Part shown: positions 1 through 13,100 of the stretch, in pieces
Position numbering within the stretch: the stretch's first letter is position 1
Layout: each line of letters starts with the position of its first letter
NCBI GenBank assembly: GCA_963580455.1
Contig: OY756964.1
Span: forward strand, 5,332,001-5,396,000
Reading direction: 5' to 3'
Origin: Euonymus europaeus
Taxonomy: Eukaryota; Streptophyta; Magnoliopsida; Celastrales; Celastraceae
DNA: 64,000 bases
Made by a program: the position numbers and the translations under genes
The notes under the pieces: generated by a model
What the model saw: only the letters and a program-made list of their open reading frames with translations
Databases searched by the model: none
Told to the model about the DNA's origin: nothing

Positions 1-1440
1 CCGACTCAACGGACTTGATGGAGTGACCCCTACTAAATTATTTTCTCCAATCAAATATATACTCATATTTTTATCTAGTCATTGATTACTTTATAACTTA
101 CACAGACATTTTTCAAAAGTTTTCACCATTTCACGTGAAAAATATATCTAGTAAAATTCAACACTCAAATTATTGGTTGGATTGAAAATAACGGAAGACG
201 ATGACAATTTAAGAATAAAATAATAAAAATAATGACATTTTCAATAAAAAAATTTATTTAAGCAACACAGGAGGTGAGATTAGCAATTTAAGGGGAACCG
301 CCACTCATGTGTTTTAGCTCTTCTGGATTTCACAATTGAGTGATGAAACAAAAATGTTAAAGACGATAGACGAGAGAGAGAGTCTGGATTACTGAATACT
401 GATGGCGAAATGTTAGCTGAGGAGATGCAACAAACTTTTAAATCATTAAAAAAATTATTTTATTTTTTTCAAAATCACCAATGTATTTTAATCATATTAC
501 GAGTTTAACTATATATTTTTATGTCAAATAAAAATTAAATAATAAATAATAAAAATTTATATTTATATTTAACGATCTAAAATTGTTGTTTTTACTAAGA
601 TTCATCAAAAAATATAAAATGAGATTCATTAAAAACTTAAAAATAAATAAATTAAAAATCTGTTTGATTGTGAATATAATTGACAGAGTATAAATTAATA
701 TAAATAATGATATATAGATAATATCTGTCAAAATATATAAGTTATACAGCCAGCTGAATCAGACAGACGCTAATAATTTAAAAATTATTCGATTGGAGTC
801 GGCAATTCCCATTTCGTTTAACTCTCTCACAGTTGAAAGAATTTGTCTTAGCCCTACTCAATTGCGTCCTCCCTAGAACGTGGACCAGACAGAGGCACCA
901 TTTTTAAAACTAGTGGAATGAAGTAGTGAAATTTCCATTTTACCCTTATCCTTCATCCTTATTTCTTTATCGGATCGGGGGTGGTGCAATGGGTAAATTC
1001 ACTGACCCTCTAGTGCCCCAACTTAAAATACTATTTTTTTTAAAAAAAATATGAAAAAATTATAAATGTATAGTGTACATCATAATGATTTTAATGATAT
1101 ATTTTTTATTTGAAAAAAAAATTAAAATTATTGTAAAATATGTGTAACAATTCTAAACCGTTAATTTTAAAATCTAAACATTTAATTTTATATCATGATT
1201 CAGATTTTTATTTAGAATAAAAAATTATACTGTTAAAACCGTTAGGATGTATACACGATTTTCATTTTAATTTTCTTTTTAAAAAAGAATAATTAGTGGA
1301 CCATCATCCAGTGATTTTATCCACTGCATCTACCCCCAATCTCTATTTATAAGGACTGTACGCTTACTTCACGGCAGCATCATTTAATTGGACACGGATA
1401 ATATCTAATCACGTCAAACACGTGTTACAATAAAAAAGTC
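1..1440. other. AT-rich intergenic spacer, no gene seen
   Basis: No reading frame here resembles a known protein. The part from about 990 to 1330 is very AT-rich and has the same general composition and phrases (runs like tatattttttatt, then a short GC-richer end with gtccag/tggacc words) as the stretch at 27375-27690. This suggests two old members of a dispersed non-autonomous repeat, but I could not define termini or target duplications. Confidence 0.4.
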
Positions 1441-1445
1441 ACACG

Positions 1446-2775
1446 TGGGCATTAGATATTTTGGATTAGATATTTTGTAAACTTGACTATGACTACTCAT
1501 AAACAACAAACAAAAATAAAATTATATAAAATTTATTGATTAACCAATTTTGAAGTCATATATTACGATATATATAAATTCACAAATAACACGGCCTTCT
1601 CACTTCTGTACACTTTTTTTTTCCAGAGTTTTGTGTTTTTTTTGTTGTTGAGAAAATAGAGTTGCTAAGAAAATGAAAGTTAGGTTTTTTCCGATCGATC
1701 CGAGACTTTATTTGAATTAGGGCAGAATCAGATCCACGAAATGGGGCGCAGGAAGGTGAAGGTGGAGTGGAGCGAATCGAAGACCAGACAAGCCGCCAAG
1801 TGACTTTCTCCAAGAGGAGAAGCGGACTGATCAAGAAGGCTCGCGAGCTCGCAGTTCTCTGCAACGTCCAGGTCGCTCTCTCCGTCTTCTCCACTATGTA
1901 GCGGTGACAGGTGCGATTTCCCTTTCTCTTCGTCGATCTTTGATTTCTCAAATTACTGTTTCGCTTTTACAATTTATATGATTTTGCATTTATTTTTGAA
2001 TTCCAAATTTAGAGGCTAACATAAATTCGTCATCTGAAGGCGGTTTCTGTCGTCTTTTTTTGCGGGATAATTTTTTTAAATATTGATTAGGTTACCGTTA
2101 CCAAAATATCGTCCTCCCTGTCGTCTCCCTCTCGTATCTCTTCTCTTCCCCTTCTCGGGGGGATCGTCAATCCTGGCTTGTCGATCTCCAATGTGCGTTG
2201 CAGGATAACATGACATTGACAGCGAAGTGTGTCGCTGTGTGTGTATCGCGAGCAACAAACGCCAATCAAGCTTTGAACTCTCGAATTTGTGGTTTTTTAC
2301 TAAATTCAGAAATCTTTCTTCCTCTGGGTTTATTACTACTCATACTTGAAAAGTCCATTGTTTGCACTTTGCATGCGGTAGGATGGCAGGCGATGTATTA
2401 TCAGTATTTCCGTCATTTCATCAAACAGCTATCGTGCATGGGATGCTATAAAGAATTTTGGAGTCCCCTGAACTTATTTAATGGACTGTATGTATAGTTT
2501 CTCTAGGAATGAGAGTTGCCCTCTCTACTTCATGGTTTTGTATCAGTTCAGAATTTTCTTCTTCTCTGGATGTACAAGCCATAATGATTTGCGTTCTTTG
2601 CAATGACTGTTTTTTACTCTTAACTTAATGGTTTTTGTGTTAATTCAAAATATTTTCTTTCATTCTCTGGATTTTCAAGCCATATTGATTGGTTTGTATT
2701 AATTGTTTTGAAGACATTAATTAAAGGACGTATATATTTCAGAATGGCAATGAATGATTGGATCAAATGTCATTC
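1446..2775 (+). repeat. Upstream copy of a segmental duplication carrying a MADS-box first exon
   Basis: This segment is repeated about 4.3 kb downstream at roughly 5752-7133 in the same orientation. The similarity starts before the exon (a shared gggcattagatatttt word at 1446 and 5753). It covers the leader just before the ATG and exon 1, then continues through more than 800 bases of intron 1 to the shared aatggcaatgaatgatt word near 2744 and 7108. Small insertions and deletions separate the copies. The upstream copy is the one whose exon is broken. Confidence 0.8.
1741..1910 (+). pseudogene. Broken duplicate of FLC-like MADS-box exon 1
   Basis: The ATG context and the first codons (MGRRKVKVE) match the intact exon at 6007. 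Compared with that copy, this one has a net 5-base insertion before position 1808, which shifts the frame into an immediate TGA. The rest of the MADS box survives in another frame ([14 protein letters not shown] visible). A 20-base deletion near 1896 then removes the codons matching SRGKIYE, and a TAG follows. The splice donor after GACAG is still present. No further MADS exons lie between here and 6007, so this is a dead first exon left by tandem duplication. It might still act as a transcribed leader or alternative promoter. Confidence 0.8.
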
Positions 2776-2870
2776 AAACAAAAATTATCTTTAACATCTC
2801 CCAAACGCTCTTTCCCAAATTTCAAGAAACACTCGTGTTACTAATAACCTAAAAACTAAAAAAATTAGTA

Positions 2871-3608
2871 TGTCCGTTTGGAAGACAATTTGAATTTTAG
2901 CATATAATTTAGCTTATATGCTGGTAGCATATATGCTGTTTAAGATGTTGACATATATGCTGTTTCAAATGCTGTGCGTGTTTGGTTCGATTTTTTTGAT
3001 AACGTAAATGACATTCCAAATGTTGTGGCTAATTACATACAGGGGTATTAGCAGAAATTCAAAAACAATGAGATTAATATATTTATAAAAAGAATTATGT
3101 ATTTTTTATATGAACATTTTAACATTTTTAATAATATTAACAATTTTTTCTAACATTTAAATATTTTTAATAATATTACAAAATTTCTAACATTTATTTT
3201 AATAATGGTAACATTTTTTTAAAAATAATAAACGTAAATATAATAACAAACATTCACTTTTTAATGACTAAAATATTTAATAAAATTTTATAGTTTACTA
3301 CAAGTATGTTAATACAAAATAAAAATATTACATGTTCATATTTATATGCTAAGCTAGGTTAATAATGAAGGGGCACTTTGGCCATTAAACGAAAATAGTT
3401 GGGGTATTTAAGATATTTCACAACCTAAATGGTATATGGTTTTCTAAATGCTTCAAAAACAAGCATTTCATTTGCGTAACTTTATGTTAAACTTTATGGT
3501 AAACTTTATGCTACATGTTAATTGTTGTTTGGTTGTGATTTTATCCATGTGTAATATATATGTTACATTCTAGCATATATGCTAGTTAAAATTATTAACC
3601 AAACGGCA
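2871..3608. mobile_element. Possible MITE or non-autonomous DNA element with imperfect terminal inverted repeats
   Basis: The left edge reads tgtccgtttgg and the right edge, reverse-complemented, reads tgccgtttggtt. Both ends continue inward with related words containing gcatatatgct. The interior is AT-rich and has no coding capacity. The two ends are similar but not identical and I did not find a convincing target-site duplication, so the class is uncertain. Confidence 0.35.
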
Positions 3609-5751
3609 TCATAATATAAGTATGAACCTTCTCTCCAGACACTCTCAAATGGAAAAGCATGAAAGATGCATCTTAAAAGCCTCTCAGAACTTAATAGCTT
3701 CTATTAGAGGATTTAAAATCTTCCTTCCCAACCCTCCCTAACTCAATCCGAATCGAGCCTTGGGCTACAAATCACATTGGGTATTAGGGTTGTTGGGGGA
3801 AGTGAGGATTGGGAATGGTTGGAGAGATGAGAGAATTCAAACGACAATAAAATTGGCCCAAATAACTCTTTTGAGGCTTTTATTACCCCACCAAAACGAA
3901 AACAACGTTGGCAATACACACTACTTAGAAACAGATCCTAAAGGGCAAACCCACGGGAAGGTTCAGAATCTTCAGAGGTTATATCATTAATTAAAATCTA
4001 GAATTAAGTATGCTTTTCATTGCTGAATGATTGACAAATTTTCAGTTTAATCATGGAATATTTAGACGACGTAACTTAGCAATTTAAAATTTTAATTTAA
4101 ACGGTAACTCAGACATATTTTGTTAACTCAAGTAAATGAGTAATCAACTTGACAGAGTATAAAATTTAGGGTTGTCAAAAAAAAACTCAGATAAATTGAA
4201 ATGGAATCTCTTTTTTTTGAAATTTTTTTTACAGTAAAACCTAGAGCTGTCCAATAAAATTGACAAAAGTGAAATTGATCAATACCAAATTGTTTGGTCT
4301 TGACTTGGTCCCACCTCTATTACACAAATAAATTTATATGATAGTACTAATACAAAAGTCGTCTTACTTTCATTCTCAATAATCATGTAAACAAAATACA
4401 ACTGGATTTTCAATCACATAAACAAACATATATTATTCTTGTCCCAACAAAAAAATCACAACAATTGTGATTGTTATTGCTCTTAGCTTAGCACTCCCCA
4501 CTAACACAATCCCAATAGGAAATGGCACTATAAAGATCGGTACAGAATACAATTTCACGGGAACTGCTGCCACTATGGTTTTTTGACTTCGCTAAGAATC
4601 AAAATTAAACATGAGGTTCGTTTCCCAAAACTAAACCACACATAAGGATAAAACCCATCTCTGGAATCTTCCTTAATTCACTGAATCTTGACCTCTACCA
4701 TAGATTGACACAGAACTAGCTACATGTTCAATCGATATATACAAAAGCTACAGATCGATTGGGTATTCCAAGGGAAAACACAGAAGGGCTTCTCCCTCTC
4801 CCTCTCCCTGTGCCTTTCTCTCTCTAAATGATAATAATCCTATTTTACTGCTGTTCGGCCAGATTTGCAACCACCGCCCTCCTAGCCCATCGGCCATGGA
4901 TGTGTGTGAGAGAGAGAGAATAGGATGATCGAGTTAATAACTTTTTCGAAAGGAAAAATTATTTCCCGCGCTAGCAATTGTCAAAATCTACATGCTTGAA
5001 AAACATTGGCAGATATGTTGATTATCTGTCTAGATTATTAGGTTGGTCCAAATTGAAAGTTCAAACCTTAAAATTAGAAAGTGAATTGAAAAATGGTTAA
5101 ATCTTTTCGAGAGGAAAGCTGGATATCATCCTTAGAATCTAAGAAAGAATCTTACTTTTCTGTGAAGATGTGACAAAGTGCTTGGTGACATGACTCCTCT
5201 TTCTCTCCCTCTTCTTCATTGAGAAGTGCAACTTGTTAACATATTCCAAAATGAGCACGTGGAAAGTAAGTTAGAATTGTTTGTAGCGAGTAATATATTA
5301 TGTTCTCCATACCTCGACACCTTGACCAACACAGGGACATCCTCCAATTGCGTTGATTTTATTGATATATGAATGAACCAGACAGCAAATGAGCTTCCTT
5401 AAAAGAAATCTTTTTAGATTCGGGTCGCTCTCTTTGATATTTTCAAACCGCTTAAATGGATAGGGAAATTTCGAGTTTGCCCTCAGTTTGACCTCCAATA
5501 AGTATCTAGATATTTGTCTGTCTTTGGATTGGAAGATAATTGATTGGATATTTGTAACCGCATCGTACACAGTTGACAGCACACAACATAATTTATTTAG
5601 AACTCCTTTTTACGGTTTTACCTTTGTGATATTCTCAGTTGCTAAATCAACACTCGTTTTTGTTTTTATTTTTGTTTTTCTCAAGGAAAAAAAGAGTGTT
5701 AATCCACCTTAAAATAAAATAAAAATTCATTTATTATTAGGGTTGACCAAT
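3609..5751. other. Intergenic spacer between the two MADS exon-1 copies
   Basis: I see no gene. Short frames on both strands (for example 3760-3990 and 5298-5712) do not resemble known proteins. There are simple CT/GA stretches near 4793-4825 and 4907-4919. The last few hundred bases before 5950 would be the promoter of the intact FLC-like gene. Confidence 0.5.
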
Positions 5752-7133
5752 GGGGCATTAGATATTTTAGATATGTGCTTTTTTTTGCATCTGTCAGGTG
5801 ATTATTTATAAATAAATAAAAATGAAATCATACGCCGTTTTTAATTTAAATCAATTTTAACTCCTTATATTAGGAAAATATAAATGTATAATCATTCAGT
5901 ACAAAAATCGGAGTATTGCTTTTTGACGCACATAAGATAATCACACAGAGGTGTTTTCGATCGCTCTGTCTCTCTGATTGAATTAGGGCTGAATCGGATC
6001 CTCGAAATGGGGCGCAGGAAGGTGGAGGTGAAGAGAATCGAAGACAAGACAAGCCGGCAAGTTACTTTCTCCAAGAGGCGAAGCGGACTGTTCAAGAAGG
6101 CTCGGGAGCTCGCCGTTCTCTGCGATGTTCAGGTAGCTCTCTTCGTCTTCTCCAGCCGCGGCAAGATCTACGAGTTCTGTAGCGGTGACAGGTGCGATTT
6201 CCTTTTCTCTTTGCCCATCTTTGATTTCTCGAATTACTGTTACCTTTTACAATTTATATGATTTTTTTCCCTGCTTTTATAATTTTTTTCTAAATTTAGA
6301 AGGTGCTTAAATTCCTCATATTAATTCGTGTTTTTGAGTAGTTTTTGTGGTTTTTTTTTTTTGGGGGGGGGGGGATAATATTGATTAGTTTACTGTTTAC
6401 CAAAATTATCGACCTGCCCGTCCTCACCCTGTAGTCTCTCCCCTTCTCCTCGGAGATGATTGGTTTGGATTTGTGAAAAAAGGGGATCGTGACTTGCACG
6501 TGTTGAGTTCGGATTGTGGCATGTGATAATATTTTTGCCCTTCGCGATCTCCAATGTGTGTTTCTCGAAGTCTGTAGGATAAATTCATAACGTTGACAGC
6601 GAAATGGGTCGCTGTGTGTCTATAGCGAGCAACCGGCCGCGAATCAAGCTTTGAACTTTCGAATTGGTGGTTTTTAACTAAATTCATCAGAAATCTTTCT
6701 TCCTCTGGGTGTAATCACACTTTACAATTACAAAGCCATTATTTGCATGCGGCAGAATGGCAGCGATGGATTATCAGTCTCTCTCCGTCATATCATCAAA
6801 CAGCTACCGTGCATGGGATATTACAACGATTTTTTGAGTCTCATAACTGGTTTGTTGGACACCGTATAGTGTGTATAGGAATGAGAGTTGCACTCTCAAC
6901 TTCATGGTTGTGTATCAGTTCAGAATTTTCTTTTTCTCTGGGTGTACAGGCCATAATGATTTGCGTTCTTTGCAATGACTGTTTTGTACTCTCAACTTAA
7001 TGGTTTTGTATTAATTCAGAATCTTTTTCTTTTATTCTATGAATTACATGCTTTGTTGATTGATTTGGATTGATTGTTTGTGATGTACGTATATGTATAT
7101 TTTTGAGAATGGCAATGAATGATTAGATCAAAA
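5752..7133 (+). repeat. Downstream copy of the duplication, containing the intact FLC-like exon 1
   Basis: This is the partner of 1446-2775, in direct orientation. It carries the intact exon 1 and the beginning of intron 1. A homopolymer junction of about a dozen T followed by about a dozen G at 6349-6373 lies inside the intron and is absent from the upstream copy. Confidence 0.8.
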
Positions 7134-10100
7134 CAATTGACTAGTCCCCTCAAGATCATGGCAATGAATGATTAGATTCAGACGTGTTTATATCTGTTGC
7201 GAGTCGATGGAGTAATAGATTAATTTTCTTGTTCATCATGCATGCTAATGGTGTAGAATTGAAGTAAAAACAATCTTTCAGCTAGATGGAATCGTGAGTC
7301 ATGACCATGCATGCTTAATCCATTAGATTTGGCGACTCGTCAGGTCTATAAAGTGTAAATAACATCAATTACAACGTGTTTGAGCAAGAAAAAAATTGAT
7401 AAGACTCATAGTGAAAAGGTATGTATATTCAATAGTAATTACCCTTGATATCAATGAGTTCCCCCTTTGAGATAAATACATGAAAAGTCCCTCCAACTTC
7501 ATCCAACAGTGAAAAATACTTGTATTTTCAGACTAAGTGAGCCCTTTTCCCTTTCTCATAGTGAAATGGAATGTATATTCAATATTACCCTTGAGGTCAA
7601 TGAATTCTCTCTTGGAGATAAATACATAAGAAGTCCCCCAACTTTATACAAAAGTTAAAAACCCTTGTTCTATTTTCAGACTAAATTAGCCATTTTCCAT
7701 TCCAAAAAATAAGGGTCCCTTTACTTTATTTTATTTGTTTTTTGTGTTTTCTATTTTTCAAAAAATGTCTTTTTTCATTTATGTGTTTTCCAAAAAATGT
7801 GTTTTCTAAGTTTTATGTTTTTTGAAAAAATTAAAAACAGTAATTATGTGGAAAACAAACCTATCAAACCGACTCTAAGCCACTGTATCCTTATTTTTCT
7901 ATCCAAATTAACCTTTCAAAAAGAATTTTGTTTGTTAAAAAATAAAAGTTCAGTTTTTATAAGGAAATGAAAAAAAATGAGAAGCTTTTTTTTTGGGATA
8001 AATTGAAAGAGCTTCTGGTATTATTGGCCCTTTTGTATTTTAAAAAGTTGTTAGATAAAAATGATAATTTTGCCTCGCCGTTAGTTATGACTTCATTTCA
8101 ATTCAATGTCATCTAATTTTAAATTCTTATGACAATCGTAATTTATTTGGTCAATCGGTCGTTAATGGTCTTTAAGTTCTACACTTCTACTTAGGCTACT
8201 TTATTTTATGTCAGAACATGTGATCATGGTTGCTTTTACTTCTACCTGTCTTTGATCTGCTGAGCGAAATTGTGGAATGTGCATGGATTTCCCATATATA
8301 TTGGAATTTAAGTACTTGAACATTGGCATGAAAATAAAAACATATTCATCTAACTCTCTAGGTGAGCAACTTAAAGAGGGAAAAAAGGTTTATCACTTCC
8401 CCTATCTCAAAAAAATATTTACCCGTCAAAAATTTAGAGAGAAATCCTAGCCTAAATTATTAAGGATTCTCATTTAAAAAGAGAATTTCATCAGGTACAA
8501 TAGAGCAGGCAATAGGAACTAGCTATGCTTGGAATTGGGGGAGTGTGGGTTTAGTGGTGAGTGGAGTTGAGTGATGGATTTCCCCCCATTTAAACCTAAA
8601 AGATTGTAAGAATGTGAGGGAAAGTGATATATTCTAGAGTCTCAAAATTGCCTTTCTTATAAACACAAAAAGAAACTTCAAAAGAGTTTGTGAGGTATGA
8701 TGGTTACATCAAGTTGAAAATTGTAATCCAATTATTATCATATACAACTCAATATCAAAATTTAGTAATACGATCAAATCTAATACACACATCCTGAAAA
8801 TGCAACTCCAAACAATACGAAGGGGTATTGTCCACTCTAGCTTAAGTCTCGCATGCTTTTTTCCTTGAAAGAATCCTTTTGATTGAGTGGAAATTTGATA
8901 TTTACTTATAAACCACATCAAGAATTTATACCTAACTTAAGTGAGATATGAGTCTCAATGTTCCTTCACAAATGTAAAGATCTTTTAGGATCAAGTTTCA
9001 CTCCGAGAGAAATGAAAATAACAATGGAAAGTATTAGAAGGTGAGTGAGTTAGGCACAATAGCATCCAACGAAATTGGATAGGGCCACAAGCCTTTGCAA
9101 TGCAAGTTTAGTGATGCTGGACAAGTGGGGAATGAGCTCAGCGCTCTAAATATCAATCGCCCAGGAAAATAATTAAAGTGTTGAATATAGTGGGTCAAAA
9201 CATCATATTCTAGTATGTGTATTTTTTGAGAAAAAGGGCCCAAGAAAACAAATCCGTGAGTGGTAGTATGAGCTAGCCCAAAGAGGATAATTTTTGCTAG
9301 GCCTGAAAAATGGCATTGGAGTTGTTACAAATAGTATTAGAGGTGATGTCACTTGGTTGAAGGTCTGACACTCATGAGGACGTGAGCCCTTAAAAGGAGA
9401 TTGTAGCATCCAACTCAAATGGGCAAGGCCACAAGCCTTAGTCCTTCAAAATGATTAGGCTCACACAATCACATTGTAGGCTACATAAAATCGATGTTCA
9501 ACTTTTTATGAGTCTTAAGTCTAAACAAGAAGAGTTATGCTGTAAAATTCCAATTCAACGAAACTTAAAAGCACAATTGCTAACATTTAGAATAAGTCCA
9601 CCCCCACAGGCCTGCCAAAATGCTCTAGAATCACTAAAACAGCTTACAAAGCGAGTTCACATACAAGAGAAACCCTAGTATAACATGTGAACCCGCTTTA
9701 AAGATGATTAGATTGGGTCAAATATGCCTCAAACACTTGAAGGCCCATTAAAGTACAAAACCCCAAGAAATAGCCAAAAAATAAAAATAGCTCAAGTTGT
9801 TGAAGTGTGTCAACCTAAACTCTCACACTCGAGGTTAAAAGGTCAAAATCGTGTGGACCTTATGCCCAGAGCGAACAATACCTCTAGTTAATTAAGTCTA
9901 ACATTCCACCAAATTCTTCTATTTCTCCCTACTTGCTTCTTCTGATCTCTCTCAAATTCTTCAAGTTACAACATAGGTAGGTTGTAATTGTGATCGTAAG
10001 CCTACCACTGGGTATTTGTAGAGTTATGACTCATGCTGTCAATGAAATTATTTATGTGAGAGAGAATTGCTAGAGAAATTAGAATACAAACCTCTAGACG

Positions 10101-13100
10101 GATTAGCTGTCGTGTGATAATTAACCTGTCATCCATATTGCTTATAATCCAATGTTTCACAAGAGGATGAATTGTATTGATATGGATTATCACTTCGTGC
10201 GTGATAAAGTTCAATATAAAGAAATTTCCTTTAAGCTTGTTAACACTAGTAATCAACTTGCCGTTATATTCACTAAGTTGCTAATTGAAACTCGGCTTGA
10301 CTTTATTTGTAACAAACTTAATATGACAAATATCTAAACTCCATGAGGGAGAATATTAGTGTGTTGTGTGTGGGTTGTCAGGCTTTGGCTCGTGTTCATT
10401 TATGTTGACCTAGAGTAAAAGAATATATGTAAGATTCTCTGTCTATGAAGAGGGTAAGAATGTATCCTCCCCTCTAGCCATTGTGTCAAGAAGGTATCCT
10501 GTCAGCACATCAAAATTAGATGACCCTTTCCATTTAAACCAACACATATAGAGTAGTAAAAAAACACCCTGCTCTGTCTGTGCCTTTTATTTATGGACTG
10601 CCAAGCTAAGATATATAAAGCCCCTTTTATCTTTCTGTCATAGCAAGGCATTAAATATTGAAGTAGATTTCTATGTAGGTATTGATCAATTTCCTTTTTG
10701 TCTATTATCATTAACAACTGTTGCTTCATACATATACTGGTCCAAATAAACACCCTATAAATCTGTAATTCCTGTCCAGCTACATGGTTTCTACAGAAAT
10801 AGTGTCAAGCTTCCCTTAAATCAGTAAAGCTATATATAACTCTATTTTTCTCTCTTTTTGCATTTTCTTGTCCAAATCAATAGGGTGTCCAATTCCTACT
10901 GTCCTTGCCAAAATCACCCAAAAAGGGTAAACCCCACGACCACAAAACTTTTCAACCGAAACCATATGACATTTTGCCCCGTGTTTTTCAAAGGCTTGAC
11001 TTGTGCTCGACTTGACTCCTGCAGTTCTCTCTTATAGAATAATTCATTCAATGATTGGTTTTTTATGGTTTTATGGCACAGTTTGGCCAAGATACTAGAG
11101 CACTACCGAAGTCAGAATGACGCAGCAGCAGCCGAGACTGTTCCGAAAGGTGAAGAGGAAAGCAGGTAATATGTTATTTGCATTTGCTCAAGACTGTAAA
11201 TGGCAATGGAAAGTTTCTGGGTGTTACATAGAAGATAATTATGCAGAATGCTGTTCTGAGATGTATTCAGTAACTTGATATAGAATTTATCAGCGATGGA
11301 AATTTTATTGAGTGATAACTCAAGCTAGATATCTTATCAACCGTACCATGAAAAATAGCTGATCTTAAAGAACAAAAGCAATCTCTCTTCTTTCCTTGCC
11401 ATGCTGCACTTTTTATATGCAATTGGCATGTCCAACAGCCACAAGCAACAATGTTTGTCTTTCCTGACAGAGAGATATTGGAAAATTAGATGAGAATGAA
11501 ATGCATCCTTTTTGCCAAGAAACTCTGATTGGCATCGGATTCTGCCATTGATTCTACAGTTTGCAACTTGCATTATTCTGTTGAATAATGCTCTTTTTTA
11601 AATAATTATATGTTCTGTTTCTCTAGACACCTACAAGGGCTTGATATTGGTCAAATGAGCGTGACTGAACTTGTGCAACTAAAGAAAGAACTTGATGCTG
11701 CATTGACAGAGACCAAATATAGAAAGGTGAGTTAACATCTTAATGCATACCTAAGGCTGCTATGGTTAACATGCAATTTCTAAAATAGAACAGCAATAGT
11801 CACCAGTTCACTTCTCTTTTGTTTTGGGTGACAATGGGAATACCTACTTCCTCAAGGAATACAGAAATCCCAAACTGCTATGTGGGGTTCTCTATAGATC
11901 CAAAACGCTCTTGAATGTCTCTGTTTTGAGCTATTTCTTAGTCAGTAATGTCAACTTTTAGCGTGCATCTCTGGCAGATTTCATGCGGTTCTGCTTTTTT
12001 TGTGTTCCCTACTTTTCCTTTGTGTTTGTCAATCCATTTCTCAGTCAACATTTCAGGAGCCAATATGTGCTCTTTATCTAACTGCTATAGTGGGAGCATG
12101 GTTAATACAAACAACAGCATTTGTATTTTTCTTTGGGGTAGTTTCAGCAAGAAATGCTACGTTGCAATAAAACTTATACCAATTTTTTTGGCATGCTTTT
12201 TAATGGGATTCCATTTCAGAATGCGTAGATAACCTTAGAAAAATTGCAGAGAATGTTGTCAGCTCATACCCCACTGTACACAAGAACACTACTATGACTT
12301 TATTCGAACTCCTGCTCATTGCTAACTGTCTATGGGGTTTTCTGCAGGCTCAACCAATGATGGATTCTGTACCGACCACCAGTGAAAAAAGTATGCAATT
12401 TGTCCATGAAGAGGTATGCAATTCATTCAGCTGTTCAATGAACTTGGCAAAATTTTCTCCATCAACCAATCTTGCTCGTAGAATTTCAGGATGCTGAATA
12501 ATGTGCATGTCCTACTTTTTCGTTAATCAGATGAGGTAACACTTGCACATTTATCACTCAGTTCAAAACTTCTAGCCAACGAGTCTCAATCCAGTTTATC
12601 TCATCTTAATTGGTGCTTGAAATACTTGCATGAACTAGATGCAAGGGCACAATATCTCTAAATTGAGTCAATTGGTTTCTGCTTTCTTTCTTGCTTAGAA
12701 GTCTATCTTAACTAAGTCTCTGCAATTGCATTCCTGCAGGGGGCACCAAACTCTAAAACTGACGCGCACACACGACCTAGAATGCATGAGAGATTTTAAA
12801 TGGTGCCTTTAAATTAGATTTGACTTTAATTCCTGATTCTATCTATCTTAAGCAAAGACAATAAAACTGAGTTCCAAATGCGCCTCACTTTAATTCCTGA
12901 TTCTCCTGCCAGTCGGCCACTGATACCCTAATAAACTTAAGGATGCATGCATGAGTAATGAAAATATGTTTGATGAGATGTAGTGTCATCAACCAATCAA
13001 AAGCCATTGTAACATGACAAGGATTGGAGAAATAGTCCATAAGATATGAGTTGCATGGTCCAAAAATTACTACTAGCACTACAGTTACTGCATGCATTCT

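Noticed and set aside
1580..1951. 123-residue minus-strand frame over the MADS pseudo-exon
   Set aside because: It is the antisense shadow of the exon 1 duplicate; the same kind of frame appears antisense to the intact copy at 5870-6095.
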